Below are positions 6,976-15,357 of a stretch of DNA of 43,707 nt, one piece after another. Every line of letters starts with the position of its first letter. Within the stretch, counting starts at the first letter, position 1. The notes below the pieces were generated by a model. It worked only from the letters and a program-made list of their open reading frames with translations. It did not search any database and was not told the DNA's origin. The DNA lies in the IMG/VR virus record IMGVR_UViG_3300030060_006398, positions 7,256-50,962 of that record; one strand, given 5' to 3'. The position numbers and the translations under genes were made by a program. This DNA comes from a virus.

Positions 6976-9381
6976 ATGGCAGAATCAGTTATAAATAGAC
7001 ATTTTCCTAGCCAAGTAGTTAGTGACTTAGAAAAAATGAGTTATGACTATGGTATGAAGGTTGCAAAAGCAATACAACACGAGTGGTTCTCAAAATCATA
7101 CGGTGCTAGCGGTAGATTCCGTAGCAATATCTCAAAATTTCACAAACTACGTCTATACGCTCGAGGCGAACAATCAGTACAAAAATATAAAGATGAGTTG
7201 TCTATAAATGGTGACTTAAGCTACTTAAACCTAGACTGGACACCAGTTCCTATTATACCTAAGTTTGTAGATATAGTTGTTAATGGTATGGCTGAAAGAC
7301 TGTTTAAAGTAAAAGCATATTCACAAGATCCTTACGGTGTTGTTAAGAGAACAGAGTATATGCAAAACATTGCAAAAGATATGAAGATGAAAGAGTTTCA
7401 TGACTTTTGTTTAGAGAACTTTCAAATACCATTACAATCATCTGATTTAAAAGAGCAAATACCAACTACAGATGAAGAGTTTAAATTACACATGCAGCTT
7501 AGTTATAAGCAAGAAGTTGAACTTGCAGAAGAACAAGCTATAGAAACTTTATTAAGAGGTAATAGGTATAACTTAACAAAAAGAAGATTTTATCAAGATT
7601 TAACAGTGCTAGGTATTGGTGCTGTAAAAACAGGTTTTAACACTTCTGAAGGTGTAGTTGTAGACTATGTTGATCCAGCTGATCTTGTTTATTCTTACAC
7701 AGACTCTCCATACTTTGAAGATATATATTATGTTGGTGAAGTAAAGTCAATACCAATAAACGAGCTTAAAAAACAGTTTCCTTATTTAGACCACGAAGAA
7801 CTAGAGCGTATTGCAAGAAGTAGCTCTAGCACTTATGGTAACTACTATAGAAAGTCAACAACAGAAGATCATGATAATAACAAGGTAGATGTTCTTTATT
7901 TTAATTATAAAACTTATATGAATGAAGTTTATAAAATTAAAGAAACTGGTACAGGTGGTAAAAAAGCTGTTAAAAAAGATGATACATTTAATCCACCTGA
8001 AGGGTTAGAAGGTAAGTATGATAAAGTTTCTAAGTCTATAGAGTGTTTGTTTGAAGGTGTTTACATAATGGGTACCGATAAGCTTGTTAAGTGGGAAAGA
8101 GCTAAAAATATGATGAGACTTAAAAGCGATTATACTAAAGTAAAAATGAATTACAGTATAGTTGCTCCGCGTATGTATGAAGGTCGTATAGAGTCGCTTG
8201 TAAGTAGAATAACTGGTTTTGCTGACATGATACAACTTACACATCTTAAAATACAACAAGTTTTATCTAGGTTAACTCCTGATGGTGTTTTCTTAGACAT
8301 AGACGGTTTAGCAGAGGTTGATCTTGGTAATGGCACAAACTATAATCCACAAGAAGCGTTAAACATGTTCTTCCAGACTGGTAGTATAGTTGGTAGATCA
8401 TTTACACAAGATGGTGATCAAAACCCAGGTAAAATACCTATTCAAGAAATACAAAACGGATCTGGTAGTAATAAAATGCAACAACTAATAGGTACATACA
8501 ATTATTATTTACAAATGATAAGAGATGTTACTGGTTTAAATGAAGCTACAGACGCTTCGACACCTGCAGAAAGATCTTTAGTTGGTGTACAAAAATTAGC
8601 AGCTGCAAATAGTAACACAGCAACAAGACATATAATGCAGTCTGGTTTGTTTTTAACAGCTGATGTTGCAGAGCAGTTGTCACTTAGAATATCTGATATT
8701 ATAGAATATTCACCAACTAAAAAAGCTTTTATTGAAGCTATAGGTGCTCACAATATAGCTACGTTAGAAGAAATGTCAAACTTGCACTTGTATGACTTTG
8801 GTATATTTTTAGAATTAGAACCAGATGAAGAAGAAAAACAAATGCTTGAAAATAATATTCAGGCAGCGCTAGCACAGCAAGGTATTAACTTAGAAGATGC
8901 AATTGATTTAAGACAAATTAAAAATGTTAAACTTGCAAATCAATTATTAAAACTTAGAAGAAAACAAAAAGAACAAAAAGATCAAGACAATACACTTGAA
9001 CAAACAAGAGCGCAAGGTGAATCTCAAGAACGAGCAGCTGCAGCACAAGCTAAAGCTGAAGTTGATAAAGGTAAAGCTGCTATTGAAAACCAAATAAAAC
9101 TTGAGAGTATAAAAACAGAAGGAAAGTCTCAATTATTAAAAGAAGAAGCAACAATAAAAAGAGACTTAATGGAGTTAGAGTTTAATCACAACATGCAACT
9201 AAAACAATTAGAAGCTAAAACTAAAACGGAAGGTCAGATATTAGCTGAAAACCGTAAAGATGATAGAACTAAATTACAAGCTTCTCAACAGTCTGAAATG
9301 ATTGAACAAAGAAACAATAAACTTCCAGCTAAAAACTTTGAAACAAAAGATGATGCACAGCTAGGAAGATATAACGTGTAG
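6976..9381 (+). CDS. Portal protein
   Basis: The 801-residue product follows TerL with a two-base gap. The signature LDWTPVPIIPKFVDIVVNG (residues 86-104) with the nearby ERLF is, from memory, highly characteristic of portals of crAss-like and related Bacteroidetes phages. Residues 400-580 contain helices typical of the portal stem and wing (RMYEGRIESLVSRITGFADM and TGLNEATDASTPAERSLVG). The last 150 residues form a long, charged, Ala/Gln-rich helix (for example QGESQERAAAAQAKAEVDKG), as expected for a barrel that projects into the capsid. The dodecamer sits at one capsid vertex, binds TerL during packaging and later the tail proteins. Gene order terminase-portal-scaffold-capsid supports the call. 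Confidence 0.92.
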   Translation: MAESVINRHFPSQVVSDLEKMSYDYGMKVAKAIQHEWFSKSYGASGRFRSNISKFHKLRLYARGEQSVQKYKDELSINGDLSYLNLDWTPVPIIPKFVDIVVNGMAERLFKVKAYSQDPYGVVKRTEYMQNIAKDMKMKEFHDFCLENFQIPLQSSDLKEQIPTTDEEFKLHMQLSYKQEVELAEEQAIETLLRGNRYNLTKRRFYQDLTVLGIGAVKTGFNTSEGVVVDYVDPADLVYSYTDSPYFEDIYYVGEVKSIPINELKKQFPYLDHEELERIARSSSSTYGNYYRKSTTEDHDNNKVDVLYFNYKTYMNEVYKIKETGTGGKKAVKKDDTFNPPEGLEGKYDKVSKSIECLFEGVYIMGTDKLVKWERAKNMMRLKSDYTKVKMNYSIVAPRMYEGRIESLVSRITGFADMIQLTHLKIQQVLSRLTPDGVFLDIDGLAEVDLGNGTNYNPQEALNMFFQTGSIVGRSFTQDGDQNPGKIPIQEIQNGSGSNKMQQLIGTYNYYLQMIRDVTGLNEATDASTPAERSLVGVQKLAAANSNTATRHIMQSGLFLTADVAEQLSLRISDIIEYSPTKKAFIEAIGAHNIATLEEMSNLHLYDFGIFLELEPDEEEKQMLENNIQAALAQQGINLEDAIDLRQIKNVKLANQLLKLRRKQKEQKDQDNTLEQTRAQGESQERAAAAQAKAEVDKGKAAIENQIKLESIKTEGKSQLLKEEATIKRDLMELEFNHNMQLKQLEAKTKTEGQILAENRKDDRTKLQASQQSEMIEQRNNKLPAKNFETKDDAQLGRYNV

Positions 9382-9408
9382 ATTTATTAATTATTATTAT
9401 ATTATATT
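9382..9408 (+). promoter_or_regulatory. A/T-only leader before the scaffold gene
   Basis: The 27 bases between the portal stop and the scaffold ATG are entirely A and T and contain no purine-rich Shine-Dalgarno site. The sequence TTATTAATT followed by repeated ATTATATTAT is nearly identical to the leader of the gene at 12206. Bacteroidetes commonly start translation in unstructured A/T-rich leaders, so this is best read as a translation initiation region; a promoter cannot be shown. Confidence 0.45.
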
Positions 9409-10632
9409 ATGGCTAAAAAGAAAAAAGAAGAAGTAGTTGAAGAAACTACAAAACAACCAAAAGGTAAAGAAACAAAAGGTGATGTTACCAAGGTTAAAAC
9501 AAAAATGAAAAAACCAGCTAAAGAGATAGATAATATCACTAAGGTTGATTTAAAAAATCCAATAAAAAAAGAAGAAGATGCCGTTCAAGAGCAAAGCACA
9601 AATGAGATTCCTGTACGCGACGAATCCGAAACTAGCAAAGAGGTACTCGAACAAAACGTCGAAGCAACAGATGAAAAACCTACCGGAGAAAGCAACACCG
9701 TTCAAGATGAAGCCGCACCCGTTATCGAGGAAATAACAAATGAAGAAAAGGTAGAACAAGTAGCAGAAAAAGTAGAACAAGCTATTGAGGTTGCAGAACA
9801 AACTGGAGAGCCTTTACCAGAAGGTATACAAAAAGTTGTAGACTTTATAAATGAAACAGGTGGTGATTTAAATGATTATGTTAAGCTTAATCAAGATTAT
9901 ACAAAACTAGATAATCAAGATTTATTATTTGAATACTACAAACAAACAAAACCTCATTTAAATAACGAAGAAATAAACTTCATGATGGAAGATCAGTTTT
10001 CTTATGATGAAGAAGATGATGATGAAAAAGAGGTAAGAAGAAAAAAATTAGCGTTAAAAGAGCAAGTTGCCGACGCTAGAGCCCATTTGGACAGGCAAAA
10101 GTCCAAGTATTATCAAGAAATTAAAGGCGGGTCAAAGCTTACTAAAGAGCAGCAGCAAGCTATTAATTTCTATAACGAAGCACAGCAAACAGCAAAATTC
10201 GAGGAGGATGTTACTAACAAGTTTTTAGATAAAACAAATAGATTTTTTGGAGATCAATTCAAAGGTTTTGAATATAATATCGGCGACAAGAAATTTAGGT
10301 TAAAAGTTAGTGATGTTGAAAAAGTTAAAAAATCTCAGCGTGACATAGATAATTTTATCTCAAAGTTTGTAGACAAAGATTATAACATGACTGATCCAGG
10401 TGGATATCACAAAGGGTTATATACGGCTATGAATCCTGATCTTATTGCTAATCATTTTTACGAGCAAGGTAAAGCTGACGCGTTAAAACAAAGCGTTGAC
10501 GAAGCTAAGAACGTAAGCATGACGCCTAGACAAACAATGGACCCTAATGTAAATGTTGGTGGTTTAAAGTTTAGAGCATTGGATAATGATTCTGCTAATG
10601 ACTTCAAATTTAAAATTAAAAACAAACGTTAA
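9409..10632 (+). CDS. Capsid scaffolding protein
   Basis: The 407-residue protein lies between portal and major capsid genes, the standard scaffold position. Residues 1-150 are a disordered, Glu/Lys/Thr-rich tail; 150-300 are helical with acidic (YDEEDDDEKE) and coiled-coil stretches; the C-terminal part includes NPDLIANHFYEQGKADALKQ and ends in a basic segment (DFKFKIKNKR), as in scaffolds whose basic end docks on the capsid protein. The bases 9611-9730 are about half G+C with many C- or G-ending codons, unlike the neighbours. No protease domain is visible, so scaffold removal would depend on exit or on another protease. The A/T leader before it matches that of the 12206 gene. Confidence 0.75.
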   Translation: MAKKKKEEVVEETTKQPKGKETKGDVTKVKTKMKKPAKEIDNITKVDLKNPIKKEEDAVQEQSTNEIPVRDESETSKEVLEQNVEATDEKPTGESNTVQDEAAPVIEEITNEEKVEQVAEKVEQAIEVAEQTGEPLPEGIQKVVDFINETGGDLNDYVKLNQDYTKLDNQDLLFEYYKQTKPHLNNEEINFMMEDQFSYDEEDDDEKEVRRKKLALKEQVADARAHLDRQKSKYYQEIKGGSKLTKEQQQAINFYNEAQQTAKFEEDVTNKFLDKTNRFFGDQFKGFEYNIGDKKFRLKVSDVEKVKKSQRDIDNFISKFVDKDYNMTDPGGYHKGLYTAMNPDLIANHFYEQGKADALKQSVDEAKNVSMTPRQTMDPNVNVGGLKFRALDNDSANDFKFKIKNKR

Positions 10633-10649
10633 ACTTAAAATTATAAATT

Positions 10650-12134
10650 ATGGCAATTAATCCAGGTCCTAGTTTGAACAGCGTTTTAGCTCCAAAGCAA
10701 CAAACGTTACGTGAAAACTATATAGACTTTACGAGCGCTGACACTAAAGGTTGGGCTCAACAGTATTTACCAGACCTAATGGAGAAAGAAGCTGAGGTGT
10801 TCGGACCAAGAACTATTTCAGGTTTCTTATCACAAGTTGGGGCTGAAGAATCTATGTCTGCTGATCAAGTTATTTGGTCAGAGCAAGGTAGATTACATTT
10901 ATCTTACAAAGGTACAGTAGTAGTAGCGGGTAACGTTACTGGTTCTGATAACACAGGTAAGTTTACAGTTACTAAAAACATTGACGGTGTAGCAGCGACT
11001 ACTCACGGTGTTAGAGTAAATGACACGGTTATACTTTCTAGTAACAATACAGTTATTAAAGCATTAGTAACAGAAGTTTCAGGTTCTGACATTGAAGTTC
11101 GTCCTTATGGTGCAGCTGATTGTACAGGTCTTTCTACTGTAGCAGATGCTACAACATTATTAGTTTATGGTTCTGAATTTGGTAAAGGAGTTAAATACTC
11201 TACAGCTGCAGGTGCTGTTGATAGCGCTGAAGGAAGAGGTGCTAACGAGCCACAGTTCAAATCATTCACTAACAAACCAATCATTATAAGAGACTACTAC
11301 GAAATATCAGGTTCTGATACAGCTAGAGTTGGTTGGGTTGAAGTTGCTGGTGAAGAAGGTCAATCAGGTTACTTATGGTACTTAAAAGCTGAAGCTGACA
11401 CAAGAGCGCGTTTTAATGATTATTTAGAAATGGCTATGCTTGAAGGCGAGCTTGGTGTACATGGTACTGATAAGGTTGAAGACTTCTTAGGTACAGCTGG
11501 TGATTCAGTTGGTACAGAAGGTTTATTTGCAGCTATCGAAGATAGAGGTAATATAACTACTGGTGTTAGCGGTACTAACGCAGCTACTGATTTAGCTGAG
11601 TTCGATGCTATCTTAGCTGAGTTTGATAAGCAAGGTGCTATTGAAGAGTACATGATGTTTGTTAACAGATCTACTAGCTTAGCTATGGATGACATGTTAG
11701 CTTCAATGAACTCTTACGGTGCTGGTGGTACTTCTTACGGGGTATTTAATAATTCTGAAGATATGGCACTTAATTTAGGTTTCTCTGGTTTCAGAAGAGG
11801 TTCTTATGACTTCTATAAATCTGACTTTAGATACTTAAATGATTTAGCTACTAGAGGTGGTATTAATGCTACAGCTGGTTCTGCTGCTATCAGAGGAGTT
11901 ATGATACCTGCTGGTACATCAACAGTTTATGACCAAATGTTAGGAAAAAATCTTAAGAGACCTTTCTTACATGTACGTTATAGAGCTTCTCAAACTGATG
12001 ACAGAAAAATGAAAACATGGGTTACTGGTTCGGTTGGTGCTGCTACTACAGCATTAGACGCGATGCAGATTCACATGTTATCTGAAAGATGTCTAGTTAC
12101 TCAAGGTGCTAACAACTTTATGTTAATGAAGTAA
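10650..12134 (+). CDS. Major capsid protein, HK97-like
   Basis: The 494-residue protein follows the scaffold. An N-terminal helical part (residues 1-80, including EVFGPRTISGFLSQVGAEES and DQVIWSEQGRL) is followed by a small beta domain (about 85-180, with VNDTVILSSNN and DIEVRPYG) that looks like an inserted surface domain, then the long-helix core (about 230-300, RDYYEISGSD to DTRARFNDYLEMAMLEGE) and the closing strands with a basic FLHVRYRASQTDDRKMKTW. The pattern and length match HK97-fold capsid proteins of crAss-like and marine podoviruses. Codons are enriched for those common in highly expressed late genes here. An intrinsic terminator lies 15 bases downstream of the stop, as often seen after the capsid gene. 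Confidence 0.85.
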   Translation: MAINPGPSLNSVLAPKQQTLRENYIDFTSADTKGWAQQYLPDLMEKEAEVFGPRTISGFLSQVGAEESMSADQVIWSEQGRLHLSYKGTVVVAGNVTGSDNTGKFTVTKNIDGVAATTHGVRVNDTVILSSNNTVIKALVTEVSGSDIEVRPYGAADCTGLSTVADATTLLVYGSEFGKGVKYSTAAGAVDSAEGRGANEPQFKSFTNKPIIIRDYYEISGSDTARVGWVEVAGEEGQSGYLWYLKAEADTRARFNDYLEMAMLEGELGVHGTDKVEDFLGTAGDSVGTEGLFAAIEDRGNITTGVSGTNAATDLAEFDAILAEFDKQGAIEEYMMFVNRSTSLAMDDMLASMNSYGAGGTSYGVFNNSEDMALNLGFSGFRRGSYDFYKSDFRYLNDLATRGGINATAGSAAIRGVMIPAGTSTVYDQMLGKNLKRPFLHVRYRASQTDDRKMKTWVTGSVGAATTALDAMQIHMLSERCLVTQGANNFMLMK

Positions 12135-12149
12135 GCATTTATATATTAA

Positions 12150-12182
12150 GGATCGAGGCTTCGGCCTCGACCCTTTCTTTTA
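12150..12182 (+). terminator. Intrinsic terminator after the major capsid gene
   Basis: A perfect 7-bp stem (TCGAGGC at 12153-12159 with GCCTCGA at 12164-12170) closed by a TTCG tetraloop is extended by two G-C pairs across one A/C mismatch and is followed by TTTCTTTT. This is a textbook Rho-independent terminator and by far the most G+C-rich element nearby. It would end or attenuate transcription after the capsid gene. Confidence 0.88.
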
Positions 12183-12205
12183 TTAATTTTATTATATATT
12201 ATATT
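12183..12205 (+). promoter_or_regulatory. A/T-only leader, near copy of the scaffold leader
   Basis: From the end of the terminator to the ATG at 12206 the sequence is only A and T and repeats the order TTATTAATT then ATTATATATTATATT seen before the scaffold gene at 9382-9408. No Shine-Dalgarno sequence is present. It probably serves translation initiation; as it follows a terminator it may also hold a promoter, but no -7/-33 pair of the Bacteroidetes type could be picked out. Confidence 0.4.
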
Positions 12206-13018
12206 ATGGCAAAAAAAACAAAAGTAGAGGTAGAAGAACCTCAAGTTAAAGAAACGGTAATAGAAAAAGAGTTACCAATAGAAACCCCAAAAAATACTTG
12301 GGAAATAAAAGATAGATTATATTTGTTAAAAGGTAATAGAAAACCTATAACTTATATGATAAAGTCCGCAAACATATATTGGTTTGATGAAACAAAAGGT
12401 CACGAAAGAGAACTTAAATATTGTGAAAACCAACAAACACCGTTTGTAGACGAAATGAAAGGTGATCAAAGATTATCACATATAATTTTTAGAGATGGTA
12501 ATTTATTTGTACCTAGAGAAAAAACAGTTTTACAAAAAATGCTTTCTTTGTACCATCCTTCAAGAGATGGAATATACGAAGAGTATAAACCTGTTAAAGA
12601 AGCAGAAGATCAAATGGAAGTGTTAGAAATGGAAGCAGATGCATTATTAGCTGCTAAAAACATGGATATTGATATGGCAGAAGCTATTATGCGTGTAGAA
12701 AACGGTTCTAAGGTAGCAGAGATGAGTTCTAAAGAACTTAAACGTGACTTACTTATATTTGCTAAGAAAAATCCTAAGTTATTCTTAGATTTAGCAGATG
12801 ACGAAAATGTTATGTTAAGAAACTTTGGTATTAGAGCTACAGAAACTGGAATATTAGGTTTGTCACCTGATCAAAGATACTTTGTTTGGAGAAGTAACGG
12901 TAGAAAGATAATGACAGTACCTTTTAATGAACACCCATATTCTGCGCTAGCACAATGGTTTAAAACTGATGAAGGTATGGAAATATATTCTAATATAGAA
13001 AAACAGCTTAATCAATAA
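12206..13018 (+). CDS. Putative head-associated protein, function unknown
   Basis: The 270-residue protein starts with a charged tail MAKKTKVEVEE like that of the scaffold. Residues 30-110 form a beta-rich domain (DRLYLLKGNRKPITYMIKSA, then HIIFRDGNLFVP), residues 110-165 are helical, and 170-270 hold a helical to mixed domain (SKELKRDLLIFAKKNPKLFL and YFVWRSNGRKIMTVPFNE). From memory, this architecture recurs directly after the capsid gene in marine and Bacteroidetes phages without an assigned function. Head decoration or head completion is a reasonable guess from position. A stable hairpin lies just after its stop. Confidence 0.65.
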   Translation: MAKKTKVEVEEPQVKETVIEKELPIETPKNTWEIKDRLYLLKGNRKPITYMIKSANIYWFDETKGHERELKYCENQQTPFVDEMKGDQRLSHIIFRDGNLFVPREKTVLQKMLSLYHPSRDGIYEEYKPVKEAEDQMEVLEMEADALLAAKNMDIDMAEAIMRVENGSKVAEMSSKELKRDLLIFAKKNPKLFLDLADDENVMLRNFGIRATETGILGLSPDQRYFVWRSNGRKIMTVPFNEHPYSALAQWFKTDEGMEIYSNIEKQLNQ

Positions 13019-13027
13019 CAATAATAT

Positions 13028-13052
13028 GTGATCACTCCTATGGAGTGGTCAC
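13028..13052 (+). other. Strong hairpin between genes
   Basis: GTGATCACTCC (13028-13038) can pair with GGAGTGGTCAC (13042-13052) over 11 positions, with one G-T pair and a three-base loop. The following bases (TATTTAAAATA) are A/T-rich but are not a clean U run, so it may be a weak terminator, an mRNA processing or stability element, or a structure that tunes the small gene at 13071. Confidence 0.55.
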
Positions 13053-13070
13053 TATTTAAAATACAATTAT

Positions 13071-13238
13071 ATGGATAAAAACAAATCAAAAGGATTAGGA
13101 GATACAATAGCAAAATTTACAAAAGCAACTGGAATACATAGTTTAGCTCAAATGGGAGCAAAAGCTATGGGTAAAAAAGATTGTGGTTGTAAAAAAAGAC
13201 AACAAGCATTAAACAAAGCTTTCCCTTATAAAAAATAA
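13071..13238 (+). CDS. 55-residue phage protein with CGC motif
   Basis: A short frame from ATG 13071 to TAA 13236 fills the gap between two larger genes. The product starts with a basic amphipathic helix (GLGDTIAKFTKATGIHSLAQ) and ends with DCGCKKRQQALNKAFPYKK. The Cys-Gly-Cys followed by a basic helix and a final FPY is, from memory, a recurrent small protein in Bacteroidetes phages at this place in the late operon. The two Cys residues could bind metal or form a disulfide. Codon use matches the neighbours, and the next gene starts five bases after its stop. The role is unknown; a virion or assembly peptide is likely. Confidence 0.75.
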   Translation: MDKNKSKGLGDTIAKFTKATGIHSLAQMGAKAMGKKDCGCKKRQQALNKAFPYKK

Positions 13239-13243
13239 ATATT

Positions 13244-13984
13244 ATGCCGGTAAATATAGATACAGTATATCAAACAGTACAAGCTTTAGCTAACAAAGAA
13301 CAAAGAGGTTATATTACACCTCAAGAGTTTAACTTGTTTGCTAATCAAGCTCAACAAGATATTTTTGAGCAGTACTTTTATGATATAAACGCTTTTAGAG
13401 AGCAAAGACCTCAAGATTATGAAATAGGTGATTCTGTATCTCATATATTAATAAAACTAAGACCTTTTTACTCTATTCAACCTTTAGGTTTTGGTGGTGC
13501 TTTACCTGGTAACCCAGACGCGGTAAGAGGTAAATTATTTTATAATCATGGTGCTACTAACTTAGGAACTAGAGAAATGAAAGAGTTAAGTGGTCCTGAA
13601 GAGCTATATAACATTAGACAGTCAAGATGGCATAATACTAGTGAAGCAGGTGTTTTTTATTTTAAAGAATCGTGGGGTAAAATTCAAGTTTGGACTAGAT
13701 CCGGTAACGAATTAAGACAGCTTCCAGGTAGTGAATATCCTGTTAGACTTAGACAAGAAGTTGTTACTGGTAGACCAAGACTTGTTAACTGGGGATATGT
13801 TGTTGTAAATGAAGAAGCTGTTTACGATCCTGGCTCAAGTACAAACTTTCAATTACATCACTCTGAACAACCTGACTTAGTTATAAAAATATTAACAATG
13901 GCTGGTATATCAACAGAAGACGCTGCTTTATTCTCAGCGGCAAAAGGCGAAGAGCAATTAAACTTACAACAAGAAAATAAATAA
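13244..13984 (+). CDS. Connector-region structural protein (crAss-like type)
   Basis: The 246-residue protein begins MPVNIDTVYQTVQALANKEQ followed by RGYITPQEFNLFANQAQQDI, a helical N-terminus that from memory is a strong signature of a virion protein conserved in crAss-like and related Bacteroidetes phages, located between capsid and tail genes. The middle (residues 70-190) is beta-rich with many aromatic residues, and the end is helical (LVIKILTMAGISTEDAALFS). The position suggests a head-to-tail connector or ring component at the portal vertex. The stop is two bases from the next gene, which also looks like a connector protein. The specific ring position cannot be decided from sequence alone. 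Confidence 0.72.
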   Translation: MPVNIDTVYQTVQALANKEQRGYITPQEFNLFANQAQQDIFEQYFYDINAFREQRPQDYEIGDSVSHILIKLRPFYSIQPLGFGGALPGNPDAVRGKLFYNHGATNLGTREMKELSGPEELYNIRQSRWHNTSEAGVFYFKESWGKIQVWTRSGNELRQLPGSEYPVRLRQEVVTGRPRLVNWGYVVVNEEAVYDPGSSTNFQLHHSEQPDLVIKILTMAGISTEDAALFSAAKGEEQLNLQQENK

Positions 13985-13986
13985 AT

Positions 13987-15354
13987 ATGGCCAACAATTC
14001 TAACTTAATAGCAAGAGGTGGAAGTGGAGCAGTAACAGATCCTGTTTACTACAATAATCCATCGTTATACGGTAATTATCAATATATAACATTAAAAGAA
14101 ATAATAGGTAATTTTACTGCTGTTTATGTTGGTGCAAACAAAGTTTTTGAAAACTTATTAGACGGAGATATAAATTATCATGCACATAGAGCTTTACAAG
14201 AGTTGTCTTATGATACTTTAAAATCTTGTAAGTCACAAGAAATTATATTACCATCTTCGTTACAAATGCCATTGCCTGCTGATTATATTAATTATACAAA
14301 AATAACTTATTCTGATGCAAATGGTATAGAGTGTATAATATATCCTACTAGCAAAACATCTAATCCAAACACAATACAGCAAGATGCAGATGGTAATTAT
14401 TTATTTAGTAACATGGGTACTGGTACAGGAAGAAGATCTTTGTTACAAGATAACAACAGAAAACCAATGGCGCATGATAACAGAATTGGAGATGGATATC
14501 GATTAGATAATAACACTGACTTTGGTTGGGAGTACGATCAAAACATAGGTTGGTTAATGAAAGGTAATTATAGCGGTCCTTTTAGATTAAGAGAAACATT
14601 TAAAAGACTAAACGACACAACAACAGGTTCTGATCCAATGCCAAATGTATTAAACGAGCCTTATTTAACAAACGGCATGGCTGTTTCAAGTTTTATGTTT
14701 CAACATGGTACTGTATTAGAAAATGTTACTAATGTAATAGAAAACACGTATAGCTGGGGCAACACTTATTATACTGAGTTTTATTTGTCTAAACCAACTG
14801 TTGCGGCATCAATTAATAATCATCCAAATCCTTCAAAATCTGTGCCAGCAATGCTGTATATGGAAATTGACGATAGAGATAATACAACTGTAGGTAAATA
14901 CAAAGCTAGCACTAGTAATTCTGTTAGTGTTGATCAATCAACAACTACAAACTTATCTGTTGATGCTGATAATTATTTTTTAAATACAGGTCAAAGATAT
15001 GGTTTAGAACCACAATATGCTCAAGCCAATGGTTCTTTTTATATAGACAAACACAAAGGTATAATTCATTTTAGTTCTAACTTAAACGGTAAAACAATAA
15101 TATTACATTATTTAAGTGATCACCACGGTCATGGCAGTGAAGCTGTTGTACATAAGTTTGCAGAAGAAGCAATGTACAAATGGATAGCTTACGGTTGCGC
15201 ACAAGCAAGAACAGATGTACCAGAAAGTATTATACAAAGATTTAAAAGAGAAAAGTCTGTAGAGACTAGAAAAGCTAAAATAAGATTATCAAATATTAAA
15301 ATTGAAGAAATCTCTCAAACAATGAGAGGCAAAGCTAAATTTATAGACCACTAA
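13987..15354 (+). CDS. Connector/ring structural protein (crAss-like type)
   Basis: The 455-residue product contains YQYITLKEIIGNFTAVYVGA (about 32-51), a block HAHRALQELSYDTLKSCKSQ, and LPADYINYTKITYSDANGIE (about 95-114), three patches that from memory recur in connector-region proteins of crAss-like and marine flavobacterial phages. The middle is Asn/Thr/Gly-rich and variable, and the end returns to helices (EAMYKWIAYGCAQARTDVPE) with a basic tail. A helical bundle followed by a beta part fits a P22 gp4-like adaptor or ring protein, but fold assignment is inference. It follows the 13244 gene by two bases and precedes the gp10-like tail protein by three, so these three probably assemble one after another. 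Confidence 0.7.
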   Translation: MANNSNLIARGGSGAVTDPVYYNNPSLYGNYQYITLKEIIGNFTAVYVGANKVFENLLDGDINYHAHRALQELSYDTLKSCKSQEIILPSSLQMPLPADYINYTKITYSDANGIECIIYPTSKTSNPNTIQQDADGNYLFSNMGTGTGRRSLLQDNNRKPMAHDNRIGDGYRLDNNTDFGWEYDQNIGWLMKGNYSGPFRLRETFKRLNDTTTGSDPMPNVLNEPYLTNGMAVSSFMFQHGTVLENVTNVIENTYSWGNTYYTEFYLSKPTVAASINNHPNPSKSVPAMLYMEIDDRDNTTVGKYKASTSNSVSVDQSTTTNLSVDADNYFLNTGQRYGLEPQYAQANGSFYIDKHKGIIHFSSNLNGKTIILHYLSDHHGHGSEAVVHKFAEEAMYKWIAYGCAQARTDVPESIIQRFKREKSVETRKAKIRLSNIKIEEISQTMRGKAKFIDH

Positions 15355-15357
15355 AAT

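Noticed and set aside
13028-13052. Intrinsic terminator or riboswitch
   Set aside because: The hairpin is strong but lacks a clean U tract and has no further aptamer-like structure, so it is listed only as a hairpin.
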